Counted from the first letter of the stretch, positions 31,276-40,068 are shown. The stretch is DNA of 64,000 bases from Mesorhizobium sp. 131-2-1 (GCF_016756535.1 NZ_AP023247.1:4402501-4466500), one strand, 5' to 3'. The notes: a model not told the origin generated them from the letters alone. Numbers and translations: made by a program.

Positions 31276-32467
31276 CAAACTGCATCAGCAGTCTGTTCGG
31301 CGCCGCGCCGACAAGCTCGGCATAGCGGCCGGGGTCGGTCGCGCCCTCCGAGTTGATGACGAGCACGCGCGAATGGCTGTCGAGGTCGAGTGCCGACTGC
31401 ATGTGCTTGTCGGCTGCCGCGCGGATCAGTCCGGCGAGCCCGGCACCGCCGCTCTCACCGGAGACGATTGCCGGATCGTTGCCCAAGGGTCGCGCCAGCC
31501 GCTTCATCACCGCGACCGCATCCTCTTCTTCCACCGTCATGAAGGCATCACCGACGCGTGCCAGCACGCGCCAAGCGACCAGGGACGGCTCGGCGCATTC
31601 GAGCATCGCCATGACGGTCGACTGCTGATGCGCGATCGTTGCCGGACGTCCGGCCTCAGCCGAGGCGTAGACGCAAGCCGAGCGCCTCGGCTCGACCACC
31701 ACGGCCTTCGGCCGCCGCTCGCCGAGCAGGATAGCCATATGGCCGGCAATCGCCGCCGCGAAGCCACCTACGCCGGCCTGCAGGAAGACATGCGTGGGTG
31801 GCTCGGCCATTTGCCGCAGCGCCTCGCGCACGATCACGGTATAGCCCTGCATGACCAGGCCGGGGACGCGCTCGTAGCCCGGCCAGGACGTGTTGGAGAC
31901 GATCTTCCAGCCGCGCTCGGCGCCGACGCGGGCGACTTCGCGCACCGCATGATCATAGCCGCCCTCGACCAGCCCGATCTCGGCGCCCAAACGGGCGATG
32001 GCCGCAACGCGCTCGCGGCTTACGCCGGCATGAACGAAAATGACCGAACGCGCGCCGACCAGGCCGGCGCCTTGCGCCACCGAACGGCCATGGTTGCCAT
32101 CGGTGGCGCAGACGAAGATCATGCTGGACGCGATCTCGCGCACTTTAGCGTCGTTGATCTCGCCGATATCGACGGTGCGGCCGAGCCACTTGCCTGCCTC
32201 CTCCAGCACCAGCCGGATGACGGCATAGGCGCCGCCCAGCGCCTTGAAGCTGCCCAGGCCAAGACGCTGGCCCTCATCCTTGACATGAAGCGCCGCGATG
32301 CCGAGCTCGCCGGCCAATGCCGGCAAGCCGTGCAGCGGTGTTTCGGCGTGGTTGTCGCGCGCCTTGAGATAATGCTCGGCCCGCTCGGCGCCCGCAATGC
32401 CGAGGGCCTCGGCGTCGGCCGCCACCAACGGCTGGTTGTGTTCGGGACGTTGGTTGAGCAGCAACAT
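31271..32467 (-). CDS. Diaminopropionate ammonia-lyase, paralogue 1
   Basis: The 398-residue PLP enzyme splits 2,3-diaminopropionate to pyruvate and ammonia. The PLP Lys is in LGSFKALGGAYA near residue 78; CATDGNHGRSVAQGAG and the phosphate-binding loop SGESGGAGLAG are present. It is very similar along its length to the protein at 33911-35113. ATG 32467 marks the start shared by both copies (MLLLNQRP / MFLLNHHP). A 211-bp gap separates it from the hydrolase upstream, so it may have its own promoter. Confidence 0.85.
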   Translation of the reverse strand: MLLLNQRPEHNQPLVAADAEALGIAGAERAEHYLKARDNHAETPLHGLPALAGELGIAALHVKDEGQRLGLGSFKALGGAYAVIRLVLEEAGKWLGRTVDIGEINDAKVREIASSMIFVCATDGNHGRSVAQGAGLVGARSVIFVHAGVSRERVAAIARLGAEIGLVEGGYDHAVREVARVGAERGWKIVSNTSWPGYERVPGLVMQGYTVIVREALRQMAEPPTHVFLQAGVGGFAAAIAGHMAILLGERRPKAVVVEPRRSACVYASAEAGRPATIAHQQSTVMAMLECAEPSLVAWRVLARVGDAFMTVEEEDAVAVMKRLARPLGNDPAIVSGESGGAGLAGLIRAAADKHMQSALDLDSHSRVLVINSEGATDPGRYAELVGAAPNRLLMQFA

Positions 32468-32678
32468 GGCATTCTTTCTTCGAGGCACTGAACTTATTGG
32501 CGCGCGCAAAAATTTGCGTTCTAATCTCGCTGAATGATTGATTTTTGTTTCGGCCATATGTCGCCGAATGTCTGTCTCGACAGGGCCCTACGCTTTCGAC
32601 CGGACTATTTTTGGTGGTGTTTTGGCTTGGCGGCACTGTGTCGTCGAAGCCGCCAATGCGCGTTTTCTGCTCTTGCGG

Positions 32679-33914
32679 TCAGTCGGCCGCCAATCTCGCG
32701 GCGACGCCGAGCAGGATGTTGGCCCCGGCAACCAGTTCGTCGGCTGGGGTGAACTCTGCCGGGTTATGGCTGATGCCGCCCCGGCTCGGCACGAAGATCA
32801 TCGCGGACGGCGCAATGCGCGCAATCATCTGCGCGTCGTGCCCGGCACCCGACGTCATGCGCCGGCAGGACAAGCCGTTTGCCCGGGCGCAATCCTCGAT
32901 CAACGAGACGATCCGGGTGTCGAAGGTGACCGGCTCGAACCGCGCGAGGCGCTCGGCATGGATGGTGACGCCGGCGCTTGCGGCAAGCTTGTCGAGGAAG
33001 GCGACGAGTGCCGTTTCCTGTTCGCGAAGGTGCATTTCGTCGGGATCGCGAAGGTCTACGGTGAAGGTCGCCCGCGACGGAATGACGTTGACGGCGTTCG
33101 GCTCGAAAGCGATGGTGCCGACGGTCGCCACCGTCGGCGTCGGCGAGGCGCTGGCGCGGTCCGCGAGGAAGCTGACAACCCGCGCGGCGGCGACGCCGGC
33201 ATCGCGGCGCATCGACATTGGCGTGGTGCCGGCATGGTTGGCCTCGCCCTCGATCGTTATGCGCTGCCAGGAAATGCCCTGCAGGTTCTCGACCGCGCCG
33301 ATGGCGATTGCCTCGCGTTCGAGCACCGGCCCCTGCTCGACATGCAGCTCGACATAGGCCTGCGGCTTAAAGAAGCCAGGCTGATGCCGACCGGCATAGC
33401 CAATGCGCTCCAGTTCCTTGCCCAGGATCGAGCCGTCGGTGCCGACTGCTGCGAGCGCTTCGTCCGCCCCGACGCCGCCGGCAAAGACCAGCGAGCCCAT
33501 CATGTCGGGCGAATAGCGCACGCCCTCCTCGTTGGTAAAGGCAGCAACGACGATCGGGCGCGAAGGCTCGAAGCCGGCCTCCTTCAGGGTCGCGATCGCT
33601 TCCAGCCCGGCAAGCACGCCATAGCAGCCGTCATAGATGCCGGCATCGATCACCGAGTCGATGTGCGAGCCGAGCATGACCGGCGGCTGGCCGGCATTGG
33701 CATCGTCCTGCCAGATGCCGAAGATGTTGCCTATGCGGTCGACCGCGACTTCGAGCCCTGTCTCCTCCAGCCAGCCGACGAGGCGGTCGCGGCCGATCCG
33801 GTCCATGTCGGAGGCGGCGACGCGAACCAGCCGGCCCTGCGCATCGCGGCCGAGGCTGCCGAGCTCCTGGATACGGCGAAGAAGCCGGTCGGCATTGATC
33901 GTCAGATTGCTCAT
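32679..33914 (-). CDS. M20-family N-carbamoyl amino-acid hydrolase / allantoate amidohydrolase
   Basis: The 411-residue Zn-dependent hydrolase belongs to the hydantoinase/carbamoylase family: GSHIDSVIDAGIYDGCYGVL (metal His and Asp), FTNEEGVRY, ELHVEQGPVLE, GEANHAGTTPM and SGAGHDAQMIA. It removes a carbamoyl group from N-carbamoyl amino acids or ureido compounds. Its start overlaps the stop of the second diaminopropionate lyase (4 bp), so carbamoyl removal and deamination may act in sequence on one substrate, for example a carbamoylated diamino acid (inference). Confidence 0.87.
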   Translation of the reverse strand: MSNLTINADRLLRRIQELGSLGRDAQGRLVRVAASDMDRIGRDRLVGWLEETGLEVAVDRIGNIFGIWQDDANAGQPPVMLGSHIDSVIDAGIYDGCYGVLAGLEAIATLKEAGFEPSRPIVVAAFTNEEGVRYSPDMMGSLVFAGGVGADEALAAVGTDGSILGKELERIGYAGRHQPGFFKPQAYVELHVEQGPVLEREAIAIGAVENLQGISWQRITIEGEANHAGTTPMSMRRDAGVAAARVVSFLADRASASPTPTVATVGTIAFEPNAVNVIPSRATFTVDLRDPDEMHLREQETALVAFLDKLAASAGVTIHAERLARFEPVTFDTRIVSLIEDCARANGLSCRRMTSGAGHDAQMIARIAPSAMIFVPSRGGISHNPAEFTPADELVAGANILLGVAARLAAD

Positions 33915-35113
33915 GCCGGCTGCCTCGCCCGCGCAACCTCTTCCGGCGCCATCCCGACCAACTCTGCATAGCGGCCGGGGTCGGTCGCGCCTTCCGAGTT
34001 GATGATGAGCACGCGCGAATGGCCATCGAGGTGAAGCGCCGCCCGCATCTTCTTGTCACCGGCAGCGCTGATCAACCCGGCGAGCCCTGCCCCGCCGCTC
34101 TCGCCGGAGACGATCGCCGGGTCATCGCCTGAAGGCCGCGCCAGGCGGTTCATCACCGAAACCGCATCCTCCTCGTCCACGGTCATGAAGGCATCGCCGA
34201 TCCGCGACAGCACGCGCCAGGCAACGAGTGACGGCTCGTAGCATTCGAGCATCGCCATCACCGTTGGCTTGCTGTGTGCGATCGTAGTGGGGGTTCCGGC
34301 CTTTGCGGTTTCATAGATGCAGGCCGCCCGCGCGGGCTCGACCACGATTACCCTCGGGCGATCCTCGCCACGCACGATGGCGAGATGGCCGGCCACCGCC
34401 GCGGCGAAGCCGCCGACGCCAGCCTGCAGGAAGACATGGGTGGGTGGTTCTGGCAAGCGCTTCAGCGCTTCGCGCACCATCACCGTGTAGCCCTGCATCA
34501 CCAGTCCCGGTATGCGTTCGTAACCCGGCCAGGACGTGTCGGAGACGACCGTCCAATCGCGCTCGGCGGCGACGCGGGCGGCTTCCCTGACCGAGTGGTC
34601 GTAGTCGCCCGCGACACGCACGATCTCGGCGCCGAAGCGGGCGATAGCCGCCACACGTTCGTTGCTGACACCCGAATGGACGAAGATGACGGACCGCGCG
34701 CCGACAAGGCCGGCGCCCTGCGCCACCGAGCGTCCATGATTGCCGTCGGTCGCGCAGGCGAAAGTCATGCCTGCGGCTATCGCCTTCACGTCCGGCCGAT
34801 GCAGTTCCGCGACATCGACGGTGCGACCAAGCCGCTTTCCTGCCTCCTCCAGCACCAGCTGCATCACGGCGTAGGCGCCGCCCAGTGCCTTGAAGCTGCC
34901 GAGGCCGAGACGTTGCCCCTCATCCTTCACATGCAGGGCGCCGATGCCGAGCTCGCCCGCCAGCGCCGGCAAGGCATGCAGCGGCGTCTCGGCATCGTTG
35001 TCGCGCGCGGCAAGGAAGCGCTCGGCCTCCTCGGCGCCGGCCGTGCCGAGTGTCGCGGCATCAAGCGGGGTCAGTGGCTGGCGGTGGTCCGGGTGGTGGT
35101 TGAGCAGGAACAT
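33911..35113 (-). CDS. Diaminopropionate ammonia-lyase, paralogue 2
   Basis: The 400-residue PLP lyase has the same motifs as paralogue 1: GSFKALGGAYA, CATDGNHGRSVAQGAG, SGESGGAGLAG and INSEGATDPGRYAELVG. It is divergent from an Lrp-type regulator 106 bp away. Differences from paralogue 1 are spread over the sequence rather than clustered, suggesting an old duplication. It is probably the first gene of the operon with the carbamoylase. Confidence 0.85.
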   Translation of the reverse strand: MFLLNHHPDHRQPLTPLDAATLGTAGAEEAERFLAARDNDAETPLHALPALAGELGIGALHVKDEGQRLGLGSFKALGGAYAVMQLVLEEAGKRLGRTVDVAELHRPDVKAIAAGMTFACATDGNHGRSVAQGAGLVGARSVIFVHSGVSNERVAAIARFGAEIVRVAGDYDHSVREAARVAAERDWTVVSDTSWPGYERIPGLVMQGYTVMVREALKRLPEPPTHVFLQAGVGGFAAAVAGHLAIVRGEDRPRVIVVEPARAACIYETAKAGTPTTIAHSKPTVMAMLECYEPSLVAWRVLSRIGDAFMTVDEEDAVSVMNRLARPSGDDPAIVSGESGGAGLAGLISAAGDKKMRAALHLDGHSRVLIINSEGATDPGRYAELVGMAPEEVARARQPA

Positions 35114-35219
35114 GGCTTGGTTCTCTCCGTCTCGCTGCTGGATATTTATTGCAAGACTGCCGATAAAAGCGCTCTGTTTTGCCAGTTTGAATGCAAGTTT
35201 GTTTCGTTGGGAAAACACC

Positions 35220-35693
35220 ATGCCTGTCTTGCCCGATCTCGACGCCTTCGACCGCGCCATCCTGGCCATGCTGCAGAAGGACAACACCACGCCGCAGCGG
35301 GTCATCGGCGAGAGGGTCAACCTGTCGGCGCCGGCAGTGCAGCGGCGCATCAAGCGCATGGAGGAGACTGGCGTGATCCGCGCCAATGTCGCGCTGGTCG
35401 ACCCGGCCAAAGTCGGCCACCCGATCACGATCTTCGTCGAGGTCGAGGTGGAGAGCGAGCGCGCCGAGCTGATCGACGCCGCCAAGCGCGGCTTCGCCGA
35501 CGTGCCTGAGGTGCAGCAGTGCTATTACGTGACCGGCGAGGCCGATTTCATCCTGGTCGTCACCGCGGCGACGATGGCCGACTACGAGGCGCTGACCAGG
35601 CGCCTGTTCTTCGAGAACAACAACGTCAAGCGCTTCCGCACTTTTGTCGCCATGGACCGGGTCAAAGTCGGGCTGGAGGTGCCGGTGGGGTGA
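35220..35693 (+). CDS. Lrp/AsnC-family regulator of the diaminopropionate lyase cluster
   Basis: The 157-residue product has a helix-turn-helix (LDAFDRAILAMLQKDNTTPQ, APAVQRRIKRMEETGVI) and a ligand domain (CYYVTGEADFILVVTAATM). The C-terminus has FFENNNVKRFRTFVAMDRVK, typical of the subgroup that controls amino-acid catabolic genes. Divergent from diaminopropionate lyase 2, which it probably activates with its substrate as co-inducer. The ATG follows GGGAAAAC. Confidence 0.88.
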   Translation: MPVLPDLDAFDRAILAMLQKDNTTPQRVIGERVNLSAPAVQRRIKRMEETGVIRANVALVDPAKVGHPITIFVEVEVESERAELIDAAKRGFADVPEVQQCYYVTGEADFILVVTAATMADYEALTRRLFFENNNVKRFRTFVAMDRVKVGLEVPVG

Positions 35694-35697
35694 GTGG

Positions 35698-35890
35698 CTA
35701 ATCTCCCCTCTGGGGGAGATGGCCGGCAGGCCAGAGGGGGGCGCGAAGGATCGCCAACTTTTCTGATTTGACCCATTGCCAGCCGATGCCTGCCGGATGG
35801 CGCGGCTGCAGCCAGCTGATAGGCCGGCGGGAGAGCGCCCCCCCTCTGTCCTGCCGGGCATCTCCCCCAAAAAGGGGGGAGATCGGCAGC
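35698..35890. repeat. Type-2 intergenic palindrome, copy B
   Basis: The left arm begins AATCTCCCCTCTGGGGGAG followed by ATGGCCGGCAGGCCAGAGGG; the right arm reads CCCTCTGTCCTGCCGGGCAT and then CTCCCCCAAAAAGGGGGGAG. It matches copy A at 13362-13556 at both ends with a different middle. It lies directly after the Lrp stop and could act as a bidirectional terminator. Confidence 0.85.
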
Positions 35891-35911
35891 TTCTCCGCCG
35901 GCTGCCTATTC

Positions 35912-36448
35912 TTACTGGCTCGGAGCCATCGTGTGTTCGCACGACACTTTCGGGTTCATGTCGGCGAAGGTGCCGGTCGGGTTGCCCTTCCAGGCCCAGA
36001 CATGCAGTTCGTAGAACTCGCCCAGGCCATAGCGGTTGGGGGCGCTGTTGAAGTTGAACAGGTGCCCGTCCAGCGCGGCGGGTCCCTTCGAGCTGATGTA
36101 TTCGACCGCCACCAGCTTCAGCGTGCCATCGGCCATCGGTTCGTACATCACCGCCTCCGGACGGGCGATGTCGATCTTGTCGTCCTTCAGATACTGGCCG
36201 TTGACGTAGTGGATGCCCATGGCGCCGCCGGTGATGCCGCTGGCGCAGGGGATGGGCGCATAGCCCTCGGCCGTTGCGGCCTTGACGTCGAGGAAGCGGC
36301 TGTTGGCAGCCCGCACCTTGTCGGCCAGCGGATTGGCGCCTGCTTCAGGCGCTGCTGCCTCCTGATGGGCCTGCGCGAGGGTGGTGCAGGCCGACAGCAC
36401 GGCCGCGGCCATGAGAAGCCTGTTCCAAAAGTTGGTTTGCATGTTCAT
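35912..36448 (-). CDS. Exported hypothetical protein, 178 residues
   Basis: The product has a signal peptide (hydrophobic LLMAAAVLSACTTLAQA; the Cys in SACTT could be a lipobox in a LSAC context). The mature domain contains ASGITGGAMGIHYVNGQYLK, PEAVMYEPMADGTLKLVAVE and FYELHVWAWKGNPTGTFADM, with two Cys near the ends that may pair. Similar exported proteins exist in many proteobacteria without assigned function. GGAAGAA precedes the start. Confidence 0.7.
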   Translation of the reverse strand: MNMQTNFWNRLLMAAAVLSACTTLAQAHQEAAAPEAGANPLADKVRAANSRFLDVKAATAEGYAPIPCASGITGGAMGIHYVNGQYLKDDKIDIARPEAVMYEPMADGTLKLVAVEYISSKGPAALDGHLFNFNSAPNRYGLGEFYELHVWAWKGNPTGTFADMNPKVSCEHTMAPSQ

Positions 36449-36563
36449 TCCATTCTTCCTGAAAAAGCACGGCCGGCCGGCCGCCGGAAATACGGCGGCG
36501 CGACAGGCAAGCGCTGAGGGTGTTGCTGGTTGACGATCCCGAATTCGATGCGACGACCGTCGA

Positions 36564-36890
36564 TCATCCCTTCGGCAGATACGAAATCGTTCCGGCCAGA
36601 TCGGTGTTGTCGATCAGCTGGAAGCGGCTGTCGCTGCCGCCCTGGCGGGCCGAGACGAAGGGCGCGTAGGCCGGATCGCCGGTGAAAGCGCGCGCCGCTG
36701 CTTCCGACGGGAAGGCCATCAGCGCGATCAGCGTGGTGTCGAGCGGCTTACCTTCCAGCGTCTTCACATTGCCGCTGCGCGCCAGGTACCTGCCGCCGTG
36801 CTTGTGGACGAGGTCGTGCACCGAGGCGGCGTAGTCCGGTATCCATTTCGGATCCTTCACCTTGATGTCCGCGATAATGTAGGTGGTCAT
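36564..36890 (-). CDS. DUF1330-family protein
   Basis: The 108-residue dimeric alpha-beta barrel-like protein belongs to DUF1330 (YIIADIKVKDPKWIPDYAAS, HGGRYLARSGNVKTLEG, and DTTLIALMAFPSEAAARAF). Function of the family is not established. Start ATG 36890 is the family N-terminus. It is divergent from an HxlR regulator with a perfect palindrome between them, so it is the likely target of that regulator. Confidence 0.85.
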   Translation of the reverse strand: MTTYIIADIKVKDPKWIPDYAASVHDLVHKHGGRYLARSGNVKTLEGKPLDTTLIALMAFPSEAAARAFTGDPAYAPFVSARQGGSDSRFQLIDNTDLAGTISYLPKG

Positions 36891-36979
36891 GGGTAGTCTC
36901 CTGGTTGCGGCGCACAGGGGTATCCCGTGCATCCACCAGAGGGGTCGCATGACGGGGCCGGCGCCAACCAGTCCGCGAT

Positions 36980-36998
36980 CTGTACCGGGCCGGTACAG
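36980..36998. promoter_or_regulatory. Perfect 19-bp palindrome, candidate HxlR operator
   Basis: CTGTACCGG-G-CCGGTACAG is a perfect inverted repeat; a third half-site-like CTGTAC follows at 37002-37007. It lies between the divergent DUF1330 and HxlR genes. HxlR regulators bind short palindromes with a GTAC core in such gaps, so it is probably the operator for both genes. Confidence 0.75.
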
Positions 36999-37067
36999 TT
37001 TCTGTACTCGCCGGCTTGTTCATCGGCGCCTAATATGCCGGCCGAGGTTGAAGGGAGAGGCGCATTC

Positions 37068-37760
37068 ATGACCCAGCACGGATACAAGCAGTTCTGCCCG
37101 CTATCGATGGCCGCCGAGGTGCTGTGCACCCGCTGGACGATGGTGCTGATGCGCGAGCTGGTGGCGGGCTCCACCCGCTTCAACGACCTGCGCCGCGGCG
37201 TGCCGAAAATGTCGCCAACCCTTCTGTCGCAACGGCTGAAGGAGCTCGAGCTGGCGGGAATCGTCGAGCGCAGGGAAGTGCCGGGCGAGAAGGGCATCTT
37301 CGAATACCGGCTGACGGAGGCGGGACGCGACCTGCGCCCGGTCGTCGAGGCGATGGGTTTCTGGGGCCAGAAATGGGTCGAGTCCCGGCTCTCGCTCAAG
37401 AACCTCGATCCGTCGCTGCTGATGTGGGACATGCGGCGCAATCTGAACCCCACGCCACTGCCCGAAGGACGAACGGTGATACAGTTCCTGTATCAGGAGC
37501 TACCGGCGTCCAAGCGCTCGTGGTGGCTGATCGTCGAGAAGCATGGCGAGGTCGACCTTTGCTGGTACGATCCGGGCTTCGAGGTCGATCTTTACGTCTC
37601 GACCGACCTGCACACGATGACGGCAATTTGGATGGGCGTGCTGACGGTCGAGAAGGCCGGCGCGAAAGTCGCCCTCACAGGCAACCAGGGCATCGGCAGG
37701 CAAATGCAGACCTGGCTCGGGCTCAGCCCGTTCGCCGTCGAGCCCAAGCGCGCGGCGTAA
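37068..37760 (+). CDS. HxlR-family regulator with C-terminal SCP2-like domain
   Basis: The 230-residue product has an N-terminal HxlR winged helix-turn-helix (Cys10 in FCPLSMAAEVLCTRWTMVLM, RFNDLRRGVPKMSPTLLSQR, GIVERREVPG) and a C-terminal domain of about 100 residues (WLIVEKHGEVDLCWYDPGFE, MGVLTVEKAGAKVALTGNQG) like the sterol-carrier-like domain found on some HxlR proteins. Start ATG 37068 has GGGAGAGG upstream; an ATG at 37035 is less likely. Redox or reactive aldehyde sensing is common in this family. Confidence 0.85.
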   Translation: MTQHGYKQFCPLSMAAEVLCTRWTMVLMRELVAGSTRFNDLRRGVPKMSPTLLSQRLKELELAGIVERREVPGEKGIFEYRLTEAGRDLRPVVEAMGFWGQKWVESRLSLKNLDPSLLMWDMRRNLNPTPLPEGRTVIQFLYQELPASKRSWWLIVEKHGEVDLCWYDPGFEVDLYVSTDLHTMTAIWMGVLTVEKAGAKVALTGNQGIGRQMQTWLGLSPFAVEPKRAA

Positions 37761-37826
37761 CCGGCCGGCTGCTGGTCAGCGCCCAATCGCTCATGCGACC
37801 GGGCAAGAGGGGGCGGGCTTGTCCGC

Positions 37827-38534
37827 TCACCACGGCAGCCTCTTGCCGTCGCGGAAGAAGCCACCAGTCGGGCCATCATCGGGCAAGGTCGCGGCCCAGA
37901 CGATGCCGGCCGCCCCTGGCGCGACCGGGCGGCCGTCCGGCCCGCCCATGTCGGTCTCCACCCAGTCAGGGCTGACGGCGTTGACCAGGACGCCGGCGCC
38001 GCGCAGTTCGGGTGCGAGGATACGGGTGAGCGCATTCAGCGTCGCCCTGCCGGTCGAATAGGTCGGCGCGCCGGCGTTCATCGAGGCCAGCGAACCAGCC
38101 TCGGGAGAAACGATGACCAGCCGGCCATGACCGGAGGCGCTGAGCAGCGGCGCGAAGGCGAACGCCATCCGCCAGGCGCCCACGACATAGGTCTCGAAGG
38201 TCTTGCGGCCCAACGTGCGGCCAGGCCGCAGCGCCCGAGCGGATAGAGCGTAGTGGATGGCGCCGTTGTTGACGAGCACGTCGAGCCGACCGAACCGGCG
38301 CTCCACCTCGGCTGCGGCAAGGGCTGGTCCATCAGGCGCGGCGAAATCCAGCGCGATGGCCTCGACATCGCCGCCGAGCTTCTTCGCCGCGGCTTCGCCC
38401 TTGGCGAGGTCGCGCACACCGATGAGTACGGTGAAGCCGAGCGCCGCAAGCTGGCGGCCTGTCTCCAGCACGATGCGATGGTTGCCGCCGGTGACGAGGG
38501 CGACCTTGCCGGAGTGATCTGTCGTGCCGGTCAT
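37827..38534 (-). CDS. Short-chain dehydrogenase with degraded cofactor and catalytic motifs
   Basis: The 235-residue product is clearly an SDR (KVALVTGG, VLVNNGAI, VNAVSPDWVETDMGG). The cofactor motif reads TGGNHRIVLE where the family has TGGNRGIGLE, so two Gly of GxxxGxG are lost, and the catalytic YxxxK is YSTGR (Lys to Arg). Activity is therefore doubtful. The frame is intact and the C-terminal SDR extension for NADPH-type members (PTGGFFRDGKRLPW) is kept. Close to, but convergent with, the HxlR gene. Confidence 0.8.
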   Translation of the reverse strand: MTGTTDHSGKVALVTGGNHRIVLETGRQLAALGFTVLIGVRDLAKGEAAAKKLGGDVEAIALDFAAPDGPALAAAEVERRFGRLDVLVNNGAIHYALSARALRPGRTLGRKTFETYVVGAWRMAFAFAPLLSASGHGRLVIVSPEAGSLASMNAGAPTYSTGRATLNALTRILAPELRGAGVLVNAVSPDWVETDMGGPDGRPVAPGAAGIVWAATLPDDGPTGGFFRDGKRLPW

Positions 38535-38742
38535 TTTGTTCTCTCAAGCTCTTCGCAAGCAGAATGCGACATTCCCACTGCCGCGCCCAGTTGATTAGGC
38601 TGTGTACCCATAAACCCGGCGGCGGGCGCGAAGGCAATGTCTGCTTTGCCCCTGTAGTTGCCGGAGTTGTGCGACAGCGCAAAATGTCGCGATGATCCAA
38701 AAGCAGACGGAACGTCGAACGACATTCGAGGTTTCTAAAGAT

Positions 38743-39267
38743 CTACTGCAGTTGTGTTTGTGCACAGCGTGCCAGGTTGGCTCTGACCACGAGATGATGA
38801 AAAGGCCTGATCGCGTTGAGATAGGTGAAGCCCAAGGCATTGTGGGTATGCACAACGGTTGTCGCGATGAGCAACGTGCCTATTGGAGAATGGCGTCGGA
38901 GCAGAGATAGCCGGAAGTCCAGGTGTCGGTCATCCGTACCGAGCACAATTTCGTCCTTGCCCTCCCAATGCACCGGGAAGAAGTCCACCCGTTCATGGCT
39001 GTCCCGGGACGTCCTGACCGTATCGGAGGTTTTGATGCCAAAGGGTGTAACCATGGCGTCGCGCAGCGCGATCAACGCCTTTTGCCGCGCGGGCGGATTG
39101 ACGAGTGTCCGCGTCGCCAGCTCGCGCATGCTCGACTGTTCCGATGCACTCATGTCAATGCTGTAGCTATCGAGTAAACTGGCGTTCTCGTACCAGCTCG
39201 CAACAACACTTTCCGACGGCGGCGTCGTCCGGCGTACCCGCGGTTTGCGGTCTAAACCCATGCTCAT
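38743..39267 (-). CDS. DUF2867 domain protein
   Basis: The 174-residue product matches the DUF2867 pattern: [47 protein letters not shown], and [20 protein letters not shown]. Function unknown; the family often sits beside SDR-type proteins, as here 208 bp downstream on the same strand. Base composition is lower in GC than the surroundings, a possible sign of a different origin. Confidence 0.8.
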   Translation of the reverse strand: MSMGLDRKPRVRRTTPPSESVVASWYENASLLDSYSIDMSASEQSSMRELATRTLVNPPARQKALIALRDAMVTPFGIKTSDTVRTSRDSHERVDFFPVHWEGKDEIVLGTDDRHLDFRLSLLRRHSPIGTLLIATTVVHTHNALGFTYLNAIRPFHHLVVRANLARCAQTQLQ

Positions 39268-39623
39268 GATGATGTCACCTATTCAAGGGGCCATCAACTA
39301 CGGGGGTGAAGACGAGGCCTATTCACACTCAAACCACGAGGGACTGATTGCGGCTTAGCTGCATTGAGAAGGAAGTCCGGTTTGGGTCATTTCCACCGAC
39401 TTCGGCGAGGATTGTTGGTCGGTTGATGTCCGCTCCTGTCCGTAAGCGCCGTACCAGGCACACTGCAACCAGCAGCGGCCCTCCCTGCCAGAAACAATCC
39501 AGAAACAAGATTCAACAGTCGGGAAAAACTCGCGAAAAAACCGGGTGGCACAACCCATTCCCGGAGCAGCCGAGTGCGGCCAGCGACAACCGATATCGAT
39601 CTTCGAACAAGGAAATGCCGATT
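39268..39623. other. Intergenic region upstream of His/Lys-rich gene
   Basis: These 356 bp contain no convincing gene. They are divergent between the DUF2867 gene and the His/Lys-rich gene, so they should hold two promoters. A/T-rich stretches lie near 39270-39310 and 39495-39545. Confidence 0.5.
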
Positions 39624-39938
39624 ATGAAAAAGACCCTCCTCTCCGTTCTCGGCCTGGCCGTCGCGCTCGCTTTCGCGGTGCCGGCGCTCGGCACCACCGA
39701 AGCCAACGCTGCCGCAACCACGGCTGCCGCGACCACGACGACCACGACCGCCGCTCCTGCCGCGGCCACCGAGACGGCGAAGCCCGCAGCCAAGGTCGCT
39801 CATCACAAGAAGCACAAGAAGCATCACAAGCATAACGCCCGCAAGCATCACGTGAAGAAGCACCGCAAGCATCACGTCAAGAAGCATCATGTGAAGAAGC
39901 ACCACGTGAAGAAGCACGTCGCCAAGAAGGCGGCCTAA
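39624..39938 (+). CDS. Exported Ala/Thr and His/Lys-rich repeat protein
   Basis: The 104-residue product has a signal peptide (MKKTLLSVLGLAVALAFAV, cleavage near ANA), an Ala/Thr spacer, and a tail of repeated basic units (HHKKHKKHHKH, then several HHVKKH). Such tails bind metals such as nickel, zinc or copper or interact with the anionic cell surface; acid-shock-type proteins are comparable. ATG 39624 is preceded by AAGGAA; an ATG nine bases earlier is in frame. A strong terminator follows 75 bp downstream. Confidence 0.75.
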   Translation: MKKTLLSVLGLAVALAFAVPALGTTEANAAATTAAATTTTTTAAPAAATETAKPAAKVAHHKKHKKHHKHNARKHHVKKHRKHHVKKHHVKKHHVKKHVAKKAA

Positions 39939-40012
39939 ATCCCGACCCCTCCCACCGGGATGGTTTCTTCATGGCCGGATGGTCCTAACCCCCAGGATCA
40001 TCCCTCCCCGGA

Positions 40013-40047
40013 AACGCCGCCTCCCCCCGGAGGCGGCGTTTTCGTTT
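40013..40047 (+). terminator. Rho-independent terminator
   Basis: A perfect 12-bp stem, AACGCCGCCTCC / GGAGGCGGCGTT, with a CCCC loop is followed by TTCGTTT. It ends transcription of the His/Lys-rich gene. The convergent gene ends 22 bp downstream; its complement has a preceding AAACGAAAA, so it may also work from the other side. Confidence 0.9.
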
Positions 40048-40068
40048 GATGCATAGATGCGCCGGCCG

